Source of the DNA: Paguma larvata
Lineage: Eukaryota; Chordata; Mammalia; Carnivora; Viverridae
Direction: 5' to 3'
DNA length: 64,000 nt
Assembly (NCBI GenBank): GCA_030068075.1
Contig: CM057823.1
Span: forward strand, 19,626,485 to 19,690,484
Positions 36,195-47,429 of this stretch are shown here, piece after piece (position 1 is the first letter of the stretch; each line of letters begins with the position of its first letter). Below the pieces are notes generated by a model, which saw nothing but the letters and a program-made list of their open reading frames with translations, was not told the origin of the DNA and made no database searches. The position numbers and the translations under genes were made by a program.

Positions 36195-37400
36195 CAGAGC
36201 TAATTATATACACATGGCTAATTCTTACCAGATTTATATAATACACTGTTGGAACTATACCAAAATTAAAAGCTCCTGCACAGCAAAGGAAACCACCAAT
36301 AAAACAAACAATGGGAGAAGATATTTGCAAATAACATACATGATAAGAGGTTAATATCCCAAATCTATAAAAAATGTATACAACTCAACAACAAAAAATC
36401 AAAATAATCCTAGTAAAAAGTGAGCAGAGGACCTGAATAGCTATTTTTTCCAAAGACACACGAACGGCCAGCAGACACACGCAAAGATGCTCAACATCAC
36501 TAACCATCGGGAAAATGCAGCTCGACACCACAACGGTATCACCTCATGCCAGCCAGTATGGTTAGTATCAAGAATACAAGAAATAACGAGCGCTGGCCAG
36601 CACGGAGAGAAACGGGAACTCCCATGCACTGCTGGTGAAAACGTAAACTGCCGCAGCCACTGTGGAAAACAGTATGAAAGTTCCTAAAAAATTAAAAATA
36701 GAAATACCATATGATCCAGCAATTCTACTACTGAGTATTTACCCAAAGAGAACAAAAACACTATTCAAAAAGACATATACATCCTTCTGTTCATTACAGC
36801 ATCACTTACAACGGCCAAGAAATGGAAGCAACTTGCATCATCGATAGATAAATGAACAGATGTGGTGTGTGTGTACACACACGGACACACACACGCGCGC
36901 ACACACACACACTGGAATATTATTCAGCCATAAAAATGAAGGAGATCTTGCCATTTGTGACATGACGGGCCCAGAGGGCATTTTACTAAGTAAAATCCAA
37001 GTCATATGGAGAAGGACAAATACTGCATTATTTCACCTATATGTGGAACATAAAAAACAAAACAAATGAACACACACACAGAGAAACAAACAAAAAACAG
37101 AAACACATTCATAAATACAGACAGCAAGCTGATGGGAGCCATTGGGGAGAGGAGGAAGGAGGGAAAAAATAGGTGAGAGGGATTAAGACATACAAATTTC
37201 CAGCTATAAAATAAATAAGTCCAGGGATGAAAAGTACAGCATAGGGAATACAGTCAACAGTACTGTCGTAACGTTGTGTGGGGACTATACTCACCGCGGG
37301 AGACATCCCATCGTGTAAAGAATAGCCCAACCACTATGCTGTGCGCCTAACACTAGTATAACATTGTATGTCAAATATGCTTCAATAGTATATATTTTTT
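36195..37400 (+). mobile_element. L1 3' portion, sense
   Basis: Contains the usual L1 order: 'GGGAGAAGATATTTGCAAAT', 'GATGCTCAACATCACTAACC', 'CCATATGATCCAGCAATTC', 'GGAATATTATTCAGCCATAA', and a 3' end near 'ATGTCAAATATGCTTCAATA'. Frames are broken. A CA repeat has expanded inside at 36867-36911. Confidence 0.88.
36867..36911. repeat. TG/AC microsatellite inside an L1
   Basis: A short TG run turning into AC, with a CGCGCG interruption. Confidence 0.95.
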
Positions 37401-38553
37401 AATGTAACCAATTAACAGGAGATAAGATGTAAATGGCCAAAAAGCATATACAAGTCTACAAATCAAGAAATCAAAGCATGTCAGTTAAATTAAAATGAGA
37501 AATCGCTTGTCCCACTACCAAATTGTCAAGAAAAGTGTTTAAGAACCAACTCTTTCCCAGTGAGGGCACAAGAAATCAAGCTTTCTCATACATAGCTGCT
37601 GAGAATTTATATGAATCCGCAGTTTTCTGGACAATGTGTACAAAAATTTGTGTCAACTTTTTGACACAGAAATTTGACCTCTAGGAATCAGTCTTTAAAA
37701 AGAATTTTAACATGAGCAAAGATCTAGTTACCAGGAGGTTCTCACTAAGTTATTTTAAATAGTGAAAAATAATAATGATCTGAATGTCTAAAACTTGGAG
37801 ATTAGGCAGACAGAATATGATACACCCAGACAACGTAATTGTTACATGATGCTTTTAAATGATATAAAATATATTTATCGGCAGGAAGATATAATTTGAT
37901 GTGTGAAGAAAAGCAGAACACAAGGCATGTGTTCCATGATAACATTTGTATTACATACATTCAAACAGTTCCTTTTTCTGTGTATTTTCCAATTTTAAAT
38001 AATTGAATGCATTACTTGTATAAGAAAAGAGTTATTAAATTATGCAGATGAGAAAAAAGTCTGAAGGACAATTTTAAAACCTAACAAAAGAATGTGAGGG
38101 CAATGAGATGGTGGATATTTGTTCTTTTTCCTCTTTTATAAATTCTCTGCAACATTCTTCCACTACTTTTATTACTTAAAATGTTTAAAAACTTCATAGG
38201 GAAACCAACATTGATTTGTAAGCCCATCAAGAGGGACAATACGGGATTGGTTCTGCCCCTCCTGCCTCCCTTCCTCTCCATATGCCTTTCTGTAAGCGTA
38301 GACACATGTCGCCACATTTCTCTAGGGAAGCCTCTTGGTGACCTTGTGTACCAATCAAGAGTTCAGGGAGTACAGCGAGGAGCTGGTGCCAGACTACCAT
38401 CAGAGTCTCTGTGACTTCCCCACTAATCACTCACTGCACTATAAAAAGAGCTGATGGGAGAACTTGGTCCTGGCCGGCTCTCCCGCCCACTGCCTGGCCA
38501 TGAGGCCACTGGGCTTCTCTGGGTTTCCATCTCCTCAAACATTAGGGGGAGGA

Positions 38554-38662
38554 TGTGTGTGTGTGTGTGTGTGTGTGTGGGTGTGGGTGTGGGTGTGGGT
38601 GGGTGTGGGGGTGGGGGTGGGGGTGGGTGTGGGGGGGTGGGGGGGTGGGTTGGGGGTGGGGG
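38554..38662. repeat. TG repeat grading into a G-rich minisatellite
   Basis: (TG) of about 13 units, then GGGTGT and GGGGGTG units with many runs of three to seven G on the plus strand. On the MTMR7 RNA it reads as C-rich and CA-rich, starting about 210 nt past the exon 4 donor. Confidence 0.96.
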
Positions 38663-38871
38663 TCTCTAAGGTTCCCTCGGCCAAACTTCCTGATTCTCGG
38701 TGCAGGTAGGAAAGGTAGCCAGTAATAACCAAGGGAGACTTGCAAATCTACAGATGTGTATCTGCAAAGAGCTATAAAAATTAAAGGAGATTAGGCCAGT
38801 CATGCTAAGCTCTGCGAATCATGAGTTCACTTGGATTAAGTATCTGGACTTCACTAGGTGCCTGCACTCAC

Positions 38872-39029
38872 TCGGTAGTCTCTGTTCACATCGCTGAGCT
38901 GCCAGTAATTATTAGGGAGGCCCATTCGCTTGTATTCTTCACTGAGATCGATCAGCATCCAGCCCTGTTCTCTTTCTTCTTTATCCAGCTTGGGGTTGAA
39001 TGAAAAGCAGTATAACTCCTCGTATTTCA
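38872..39029 (-). CDS. MTMR7: MTMR7 coding exon 4 (PH to phosphatase linker)
   Basis: The minus-strand exon is 158 nt, between the acceptor CCCTTTTCTTGCAG and a consensus donor GTGAGT. Its first two bases complete the valine codon split from exon 3, after which 52 codons follow: KYEELYCFSFNP, then KEEREQGWMLIDLSEEYKRM, then GLPNNYWQLSDVNRDYR. This is the conserved myotubularin segment joining the GRAM/PH domain to the phosphatase domain, with the invariant-looking NYW and NRDY motifs. The exon ends in phase 0. A CA/C-rich (on the RNA) repeat begins about 210 nt after the donor, inside intron 4. Confidence 0.95.
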
Positions 39030-39508
39030 CTGCAAGAAAAGGGAGAAGAGAGCCAAATCAAGCTAAGTCAAAACTAGAACCAAATCTCCCCAAAAGCACT
39101 CTGTCTGGGCTGGAGTAACTCAGGAACCCAGTCTGGCTCCTGGCCCCTTGGGACGCTCTCTCTGGACAGGTACACCCACCTCCTCCTGGCCACACCACGA
39201 AGACCTTGGGACAAGCGAACTCAAGTTTACAAAAGCTTCTCTCCTTTCAGAAACAAGGACTTCTCCATTTTGTGCTTTTGTAAAAGTTTCTTTGGAAGGC
39301 AAACATATTCTCCAGACCACATAAGAAATGGAGCTTAAAAATTAATTGAGAATGTATGTCTCATTAGACATCAAGAACTCAGTTTGTTTATGTATATTGA
39401 GCTTGGATTGGGATGGCTTTTCGGAGGTAGACGGAGGCCCAGACCACTGCCATATTTTGATGTTCACAATATTAAAAAAAATAGAAATTGAAAGGCTGTG
39501 GAATGTAC

Positions 39509-39727
39509 GGGTGCCTAGGTGGCTCAGTCAGTTAAGGGTCTGACTTCGGCTCAAGTCATGATCTCATGGTGCGTGGGTTCGAGCCCCACGTCGGGCTCTG
39601 CGCTGACAGCTCAGAGCCTGGAACCTGCTTCGGATTCTGTGTCTTCCTCTCTCTCTGTCCCTCCCCCACTCATGCTCTGTCTGTCTTCTCTCTCTCTCCC
39701 AAAAAAAACACATTAAAAAAAAATAAA
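39509..39727 (+). mobile_element. Felid SINEC, sense
   Basis: Head GGGTGCCTAGGTGGCTCAG, intact B-box-like GGTTCGAGCC, A-rich tail to 39727. It lies 480 bp upstream of exon 4, in intron 3. Confidence 0.94.
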
Positions 39728-40041
39728 GAAAGGTTATGTAATATATTTCAGTGTTTGCCCTGAAAACATCTGAACTTTTAGCAAACACATCAATGTCATA
39801 ATTACAATGCTCATACAAAATTCATAGGATTCATAAAAAAATCAATTCACAGTGTCGGGCACCCTGGTCATGAGGGGCAAATTCAAGGATGCGTGATGAA
39901 ACTCTCCTTTCAATTCCACGAGGATGTCTTTGTCTTTACGTAATACCCTTTCTGCTTGTGAGGCCAAGCTCCACAGCCTTCCCCATTTAAAGGTCAAATT
40001 CGATTTTCTTGCTCCGGTCTCGCCCTGTTGCAGGAAGCATT

Positions 40042-40335
40042 TAGGCCAGTGCCACTCAACAGAAATGCAACACAAGCCACATACACCACTTAAAATGCCC
40101 TTGTAGCCACATTAAAACACCAAAAAGAAACAATGATATTAATTTTACTAACATTTTATTAGTAACCCAACATACCCAAATATTATCATTTCAACATGTG
40201 CATAATATAAAACATATGAATAGATCACATGTCTTGCTTCACAATGTCTTTGAAATACCACGTGAGCTCCATTTTAAGGGCTCACCGGCCACATGCAGCT
40301 GCTGGCTACCATATTGGACAGCGTGGATCCAAGCA
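40042..40335. mobile_element. hAT-like nonautonomous DNA transposon remnant
   Basis: 'GTAGCCACATTAAAACACC', 'ATTATCATTTCAACATGTGC', 'GTCTTTGAAATACC' and the end 'CCATATTGGACAGCG' fit a mammalian hAT-type MER element, with a weakened inverted end near 40042. I do not trust my recall of the exact family name. Confidence 0.65.
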
Positions 40336-40355
40336 TCACTAGGAAAGAGAAATCA

Positions 40356-40530
40356 TGGCTGATACTCACTAAACCCTTATTTCGTTCCAGATTCTGTTCT
40401 TAACAAGTGTACTAACCTACGATGGGCCTCGTTTTCCAGATGAGAAAACTGAGGCAAAAAGAGCTTAAGGGCCACACAGCTAGTAAGCGGGGACTCTGGA
40501 TTAAAGTTCAGCAAACTTGGCTGGGAAGTG
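40356..40530 (-). mobile_element. MIR
   Basis: Antisense MIR: 'TTTTCCAGATGAGAAAACTG', 'GGCCACACAGCTAGTAAGC'. Confidence 0.88.
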
Positions 40531-40938
40531 GGTTCTCCAAAGCACACGCACTGCCCGTCTAAGGCAGATCCTTCTCTCTTCTCCCCAGACGGACCACTTT
40601 TGTGTCTTTTCTTTCCGGGTTCCATCCTCTTCACCTTCCTCTTTTTTTCTCCAATAGCTTTTTTCCTCCTCATGGTTTTCTGAGGCCCCCTCATTTATTC
40701 CTTAAGCTGTTGACGACATGCAGATGTGGCTAATTTAATTGCTCTTATACTTGTGTCTGGAGATCCAGTAAGGACCTCACCCCCAGCAAAAGGCCATAGT
40801 AACACATAGGCAACCTAAGACCTAAACTCAGTTTCGGCCTTGTGATTACCATTGAAATGACTCATCTACGTGGAAGAAGAAAGATAAGGGTCAAAGGGTT
40901 TTAAGTACCAGACTTTTTCACTAGACATGTACTCTTTC

Positions 40939-40942
<4 letters not shown>

Positions 40943-40971
<29 letters not shown>
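40943..40971. repeat. 29-A homopolymer
   Basis: An uninterrupted A run with no SINE body in front of it. Its true length in the genome is uncertain. Confidence 0.9.
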
Positions 40972-40973
<2 letters not shown>

Positions 40974-41899
40974 AGCTAACAACTACGGTGTATCTGTAAG
41001 ATAGACTATGTTATAGTTCAGTTTCTCTTGACATCATATATTCTAAACTTCAAACTTTGAATATGGACGATTTCAATCAGTAAGAAAATACACATCTAGA
41101 GGTACCTGTACAAACACAGAGGAGATGCTCTCAGGAGGAACCGGTTCTTGTAACCCTAGCTTAGTGAGCAGACAGCACATAAAACTGCGATCCGGTTCTG
41201 GGAACCATCGGCTCGACGCTGACACATCTTTTCCATCTCTCAGTACCATCTGCATGACTCAGGCCTCTGATATCATAATGTTAACCGCAAATGCAATTTG
41301 TTTAAGAGGGCAAACAGAATCTCTTGAGAAAGTCTCAGTTTCCTCAGTGAAAGAAGAGCCTGTGAAGATGGGGTTACATATGGAAGCTAAGTGCCCTTTG
41401 TTAAAGAGTTAGGGATGGGGGCAAAGGCAGAAGAGGAAAACACGGAGAGTTTTCGGTGTATGGGCTGATGCCTGTTGTCATTGGAAGAGGCAGAGACACT
41501 GTACACAAAGCAAGAGTAACTCATGGCAGACAAGAACAAGGTCATTCGTGAATTCTTAATCGGGAGGCATGAGAATGGAGAGCCACTAAAACTGTGCCAT
41601 GTTTTGTTTGTGTTATTTTTTAAGCAAAAGGATGATCAGTCATACCTCCAGCCCAATTTAAGTAAAACTCTTCATGAGGGCAAAGAAACCCACATTTTTG
41701 TCAGCCCAGACTCAGCATATTAACTTAGGCAAGCTTCTCACACAAAGGACAGCCCAGATGAAGTCTTCGGCTGAGGACTGCCTACTCTGAGAAATTATCA
41801 AGTACCATTAACACGGATGTAATTTTACTGACTAGTTCCCACTCGCCACGATCTGTTCTGCTCACCTCTATCTCCTGAAAAATACACAGCAGAATTCTT

Positions 41900-42100
41900 T
41901 TTAAGTTTATTTATTCATTTTTGAGAGAAAGCAAGAGAGGGGCAGGGAGAGAGGAAGAGAGAGAGAATCCCAAGCAGGCTCCACGCTGTCAGTGCGGAGC
42001 CCAACACCAGGCTCGAACTCACAAACCGTGTGATATCATACACCAAGCGGAAACCAAGAGTCAGACGCTTACCTGACTGAGCCACTCAGGTGCTCCCCTG
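41900..42100 (-). mobile_element. Felid SINEC, antisense
   Basis: Reverse-complement element with a perfect 12-bp duplication AGCAGAATTCTT at 41888-41899 and 42104-42115. Confidence 0.94.
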
Positions 42101-42596
42101 TCTAGCAGAATTCTTAGTCATCAGCAAGGAGGTGAGCTAAAAACAACAAAAGTAGGGCTAGAGGAATCTCTAGTCTTTACAGAATGTGAACTCAAAGAAC
42201 ATACCTGCTTCGGAAAAGTCAGATCCCTCATTTCCAAGCTTGGTCTCTTAAAACAGACAGGCTCGCACGCCATAGGTGTGAGCCATCACATCCAACATAA
42301 AGTGTCTTCTGTCCCTAGTGACGGCAGGTTTCTAAGGCCAGGGCACTGAAGGCCTCCCCGCCAGAGCTGCTCCCGTGAGAAGCAAATACCCCACAAGCCT
42401 TTGCACTGAATGTGAACCTCCAAGCAGAAGAAAAAATTTCAGAAAAAGTTACATAGAAATCATTCTAGTATTTACCTTACTGACCTACTTAAATCTTACG
42501 AGTGCTAGGCAAAGGCAGACTTGAAGGTTTTTCTATCTATTCAGAAAGAAAAAGGTCAATTTCTAAAATACTAAGTTAAATTAAGAATGGGTAGCA

Positions 42597-42810
42597 CCGG
42601 GGCACCTGGGTGGTTCGGTCGGTTAAGCATCCAACTCTTGGTTTCAGCTCTGGTGGGATCTTACAGTTGGTGAATTCAAGCTCCACATTGGGCTCTGTGC
42701 TGACAGTGCAGAGCCTGCTGGGGATTCTCTCTCTCTTTCTCCCTCTCTCTGCCCCTCCTGCAGTCTCTCTCTCTCTGTCTCAAAATAAATAAATAAACTT
42801 AAAAAAAAAA
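42597..42810 (+). mobile_element. Felid SINEC, sense
   Basis: Perfect 14-bp target-site duplication AAGAATGGGTAGCA at 42583-42596 and 42811-42824. The element uses the 'CTCTTGGTTTCAGCTC' head variant. Confidence 0.96.
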
Positions 42811-43702
42811 AAGAATGGGTAGCATCTCGGTAATGTTTCTAGGAGGCCCAATCAGTGTTCCAGGACTCGGCAGGCAGCACAGGGATGCACGCTGTGACTA
42901 ACTCTGTGTTACTTGAGCACCGCTGTTTACCACACACCCCTTAACACACGAAGCACTCGTCTCTGCTCCCGGTTCCACACCTACCGCTCTCATCAACGCC
43001 TTCGCTCTGAGGTAAGCCCTCTTCCCACTCCCTGGGGAAGATTTATGCCCTCGAGTGGCAACTTTCAACTTGGAACCACCAAGCCCACAAATGGCCCGGT
43101 CTCGGTACCCCACCTCTGCTCCTTCTCCTCCATAAAAAAGGAAAGGGTGTTCACTCGAGCAGATAAGCCAGCCGTGGGTAAGACAAAGCAATTAGAGAAG
43201 GAAGAAAAACAACCTAGTTTGTTTCCCAGGTATCGGGCTAAACGGTTATGAAAACAGAATATTTCAGGAAAAAAAATGAGGAAAGTATCACGACAGACTA
43301 ATTGGGAGAAACAAAAGGTAACTTAATATTATAATAAAAAATACTTTTAAAAAGAAAAAGAAAACTTGCAACAACCACTGTAAAACCTGAATGATGGAAT
43401 TATGTTACTGACTGCTTCCCTTTTGCAAATTTTTTAAAAATTGAAAGGAAAAAACAAACACGAACGGGCATTAGCCGAATGCGGAGGTCAGTCCGGGAAG
43501 GGAAAAGTTACAAGCAGTCATCAGGAGGTCGTACTTATGTGGGGTTCATTAGCACCAAAAGGAAGAGTTGAAAGCTAGCGTGCTCCCAACCCTCTGCTTC
43601 ATTCAAGCAACCTAAATGGAGTTGAAAAACCATTTAAAGAGGGGTCAGGAAATAACACAGCTATTACTGGACTTTGCAGCCCTAGAAGAAAAATAAGGAA
43701 GA

Positions 43703-43873
43703 GGCGCCTGGGCGGCTCAGTCCGTGGGACTCTTAATTTCAGCTCAGGTTATGATCTCACTGTTTGTGGGTTCGAGCTCTGCATCAGGCTCTGTGCCAGG
43801 CTTGGGATTCTCCCTCTCCCTCTCTCTCTGCCCCACCTCAGCTCTCTCTCTCTCAAAAAAAAAAAAAAAAGGA
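43703..43873 (+). mobile_element. SINEC, sense, with tail running into a homopurine tract
   Basis: Head GAGGCGCCTGGGCGGCTCAG, shortened core. Its A tail (43855-43870) leads directly into the GGA/GGGA tract. Confidence 0.92.
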
Positions 43874-44098
43874 GAAGGAAGAGGAGGAGAAAAAAGAAAA
43901 GGAAGGAGAAGGAAGAAGGAGGAGGAAGGAGGAGAGGAGGGAGGAGGGGAGGGGAGGGAGAGGGGGGGAGAGGGGAGGGAAGAGGGGGAGGGAAGAGGGG
44001 AGGGAGAGGGGGAGGGAAGAGGGGAGGGAAGAGGGGGAGGGAAGAGGGGGAGGAGGGGAGGGGGGAGGGAAGAGGGGAGGGGGAGGGAAGAGGGGGAA
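43856..44098. repeat. Homopurine GGA/GGGA tract
   Basis: About 240 bases of A and G only on the plus strand, continuous with the A tail of the SINE at 43703. Irregular GGGAGGGAAGAG-type units. Confidence 0.96.
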
Positions 44099-44279
44099 AT
44101 GTCTGCTATTTTCAACCAACAAGTGTTTGAATTAAACACCAGGGCCATGGAGGCTCTCAGTGGAAAAGAACTGGACTCAGAGATGAGTGTCGTCAATAAA
44201 AAGAAAATTACCCCCGCAGACACTACATAAGCCGCAGTGACTTAGACTGGGACTTAAAAAGTTAAATTAAGCAAATGAC

Positions 44280-44482
44280 GGGCACCTGGGTGGCTCAGTA
44301 GGTTAAGCTTCTGACTTCGGCTGGGGTCATGATCTCGCAGTTCGTGAGTTCCAGCCTCACCTAGGGCTCTGTGCTGACAGCTCAGAGCCTGGAGCCCGTT
44401 TTGGATTCTGTATCTCTCTCTCTCTGCGCCTTCCCCGCTCGTACTCTCTCTCTCAAAAATAAATAATAAACACTAACAAACT
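44280..44482 (+). mobile_element. Felid SINEC, sense
   Basis: Head GGGCACCTGGGTGGCTCAG, tail AATAAATAATAAACAC. AGCAAATGA occurs on both flanks as a likely target-site duplication. Confidence 0.93.
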
Positions 44483-46640
44483 TTTTCAAATGAAAAGAAA
44501 TTGAGCAAATGAGGTGATGTCAATTGTGAGATGTTTAAAATCATGATAAATGTGCAGAAGAATTGGGGACTAAGATGAACTGGGAAAAAAAACACTGTAG
44601 TTTAGAAAAAAAATGGGAAGATAAACAAAGAGGGTTCAAATGTTAAATGAGCCACCAGTACTAACTGATACAAAAATAAACAGCAGAGGGAGGAGAGAAG
44701 CGCATGGGGAAAATGGAAGCCCTCTGACAAACAGGGTCTTTCCATCCGAAAAACGTGTATCCTTATTGGCACACCCAATCTATTTTTCAATGGAGCCAAA
44801 CCTTTACTTTAACCTAAATTGTTCTTTATGCAGAATTAAAGACCTTACTGAATTTGGCTATGTCAATTTTTCATTCTTACCAATCCAAATTCACACAGAA
44901 GACAAGAGCTCACTAGATTTTTTAGTAGTTTGATGTACCCTTATCCCAGAAATCTTAATTCAGGGGGGAGAGGATCTCGAGAGCTCTGAAAATATCTGCT
45001 TCATAGGATTTGACTTAAATGGACTCTCAAACATTCCTTCTTTTGTAAAGAAAAAAAAAAAATGTCCTCTCCAGGACCTTGTAGTTCAGCTGTGTGTCCA
45101 TAAGCGTAGCTGAAAATAGGTGATTTGTGCTGGTGACTAACCAAAACAACCACAGAGAGATGTATCCTGCTACTAGAATTCAAAGTATACTACGCTCCCC
45201 CGACACACACCCCTATTCTGATACACTTAGAGGAGGGGGAAGGTGTATTTTGTAAAAGATCCTCGGATGTCGCCTGATAAGTCACCCCTCTTCCTAGCCG
45301 GGACCCCCTCCACCTTTCCCTACCTCCACCCAGATCTGCCAGCCTGCCTCCAAGGTTATACGCTGTAATGTGTCCTAATTTTCGCACCGCCTCTAACATT
45401 AAACTGTGAAACTGTCTGGGTTCTATTTCATCTTCCCACACTTATTAAAGTACTAGGTTTTAGGTAAACTGGCATCTGTAATTCCAGGGTTTCGAAATGC
45501 TGGTGGCTTTCTGAAAATCTCCTAAGGTAATGGGCTTAATTCAATTAACTACCATCGTTTCCTTCCTTGCTCTCTGGCGGTGTCTAATCCCTAACTCCCA
45601 AACGCCAGCTTGAAGACAAAGCGTGTGCTTTAAAAAGTGAGGAACGCAGAGGTTTTCCTCCCTGGGGGCCCTCATCAGCAGAGTCCTGGCGCTCGCTGTC
45701 ATCACCGGCCAGAGCCCTCACGGCCACTGTCATCTGTCCTTCCAGCCACTCAGCTCTTTCCCAGTTCCTGGGGCTGTTCCTAAACCCCATTAATCCGGTC
45801 AGAGCACACTTACTATCCAGTACACCCATTAATCAGTGACACGGAAACCGCTGGCACACAATTCTCCTCGCAATCCCGGCTGCACGCAACCTCACACACA
45901 TCTTCCCAGAACTTCTGTTCCAATTATAGAGTACCCTCTGAAAAGTTCAACTGCTTTTCTGGCTAACTCTGCAGCTCTCTGCAACACACGGAGATGAAAG
46001 GGCCTCGACCAGCTGCCTTGAAAGGGGAGCAGAATCGAGTCAAAATGATCAGATTCTGACAGCTCCCTGGCATCATTTTCTTTAAACAGCTTTAGTTCTT
46101 CATTGTCTACAGACGACACGGTCACATGATAAGAAACGGAGGAGCCAGCCAGACCTCCTGTGGCATTTACCATCAGACCTTTCGCCCTGAACCAACACGC
46201 ATGTAGCAAAGTAACTATAAAGACGGGTCCGATCTCCCTCATCAATGACTTCGGTGTAACACCACCATGGATATTACTCTTATGTAAAAGATTTATTTTT
46301 ACTGAATTCTCCCAAGAAACTCAGATGTCTATTCCTTCTAGGCAAAAGAACAGTACAACCCATGCAAGCCACACAGAGAGACCAGAAACACTTCTCTAGA
46401 AGTGCAGAGGAAGATGTAAGTCTGAAGCCCTCAAGCTGAACAAGAGAAACTGAACAAGAGAAACTGACAGCACCTATGTTTCAAATCAACTAAACATTCT
46501 GCCCACAACACATAAGGACGGTTTGGTTAAGAGAGCCAACATGTCCACACGGTGAATATAACTGATGTTAACAAAGTCCAGTTATACCAACCTTGGGAAA
46601 CATACAACACCATCAAGAAGCAAGAGAAACCAAACCTTGA

Positions 46641-46849
46641 GGGGCACCTGGGTGGCTCATTCGGTTAAGCATCTGACTCTTGCTTTTGGCTCCCGTCATG
46701 ATCTCACGGCTCATGAGTTCAAGCCCTGCAATCGGGCTCTGTGCTGACAGCACGGAGCCTGCTTAGCACTCTCTCGTACTCTCTCTCTCTCTGCCCCTCC
46801 CCTGCTTGCTCTCTCTCAAAATAAATACATAAACTTAAAAAAACAAAAA
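46641..46849 (+). mobile_element. Felid SINEC, sense
   Basis: Perfect 16-bp target-site duplication AGAAACCAAACCTTGA at 46625-46640 and 46850-46865. One of the youngest-looking insertions here. Confidence 0.96.
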
Positions 46850-47266
46850 AGAAACCAAACCTTGAAAGCCACAAGAGGGGAAACTGCACTAGAAATGTTT
46901 GATATCAATGCCTTCCGTACAAAACTACTTGTCAATTTTGTCTTAGGCTTCAACCTAAGACGGCTTGATCATCAGAGTATAGGAAGAGCATCATTCTAAG
47001 ATGATTTCACTCCAAAGGGAAGACAGGCTCTAACCCTTCTGCCAAGATAAAGTGAATACTGAAAATAATGAAAGAGGTTCATACAGGACACGACTCAGGG
47101 GGAACCCCAAAAAGGCAGCAAGTCACTCGGAATTCTTGGTCTCATCTGAGGACTGGGATAACACAGAATTCCTAGAATGCCGTAACTCTTAAGCTCTATG
47201 TATTTCTTGAACATGATCTGTGAACTTGAGTGCGCACGTCTGAAACGCGGAGGCCCTCCGCCCTAC

Positions 47267-47429
47267 CTGGCCGAGCGAGGCGTATCAGAGAGATGTACAC
47301 GTCATGGCAGTCTCTCTCCTGCGGGATGATGAGCTGTAACAGCTGGAAGTTCTTGCAGCGAATCAGCAGAGGGCACCCGGTAGCGGCGGTGGCCTGTTTT
47401 TCGATGGTGGAAATCTGACTGTGGAGAAT
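47267..47429 (-). CDS. MTMR7: MTMR7 coding exon 3 (GRAM/PH domain, core)
   Basis: The minus-strand exon is 163 nt. It starts in phase 0 after TTTTGGTTGTAG and ends one base into a valine codon at the donor GTAGGG. The translation runs ILHSQISTIEKQATAATGCP, then LLIRCKNFQLLQLIIPQERD, and ends DVYISLIRLARP. It completes the beta-strand-rich GRAM/PH fold seen in myotubularins. The reading frame is open throughout and joins exon 2 after TGG without adjustment. Only 1.3 kb of intron separates it from exon 2, the shortest intron here. The exon is rich in CpG compared with its flanks. Confidence 0.95.

Larger units (their letters stand above)
29465..38871 (-). other. MTMR7: MTMR7 intron 4
   Basis: A 9407-nt intron. 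It holds L1 remnants of both orientations (34737-35400 and 36195-37400), a MIR at 35735-35915, a felid SINE at 34529, an older SINE at 34981, and the simple repeats at 32295, 33224, 36867 and 38554. The part from 29465 to 32280 is mostly sequence I cannot assign to any family, with no convincing exon. Confidence 0.85.
39030..47266 (-). other. MTMR7: MTMR7 intron 3
   Basis: An 8237-nt intron. It carries six felid SINEs (39509, 41900, 42597, 43703, 44280 and 46641), a hAT-like DNA transposon remnant at 40042-40335, a MIR at 40356-40530, a 29-A run at 40943-40971 and a 240-nt homopurine tract at 43856-44098. The stretches between them (for example 44500-46600) show no gene that I can support. 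Confidence 0.85.

Noticed and set aside
43724..44230. Long open frames (up to 168 and 159 codons) on both strands
   Set aside because: They are translations of a SINE and the adjacent homopurine tract (E/G/R/K or P/S/L runs), which lack stops for compositional reasons.
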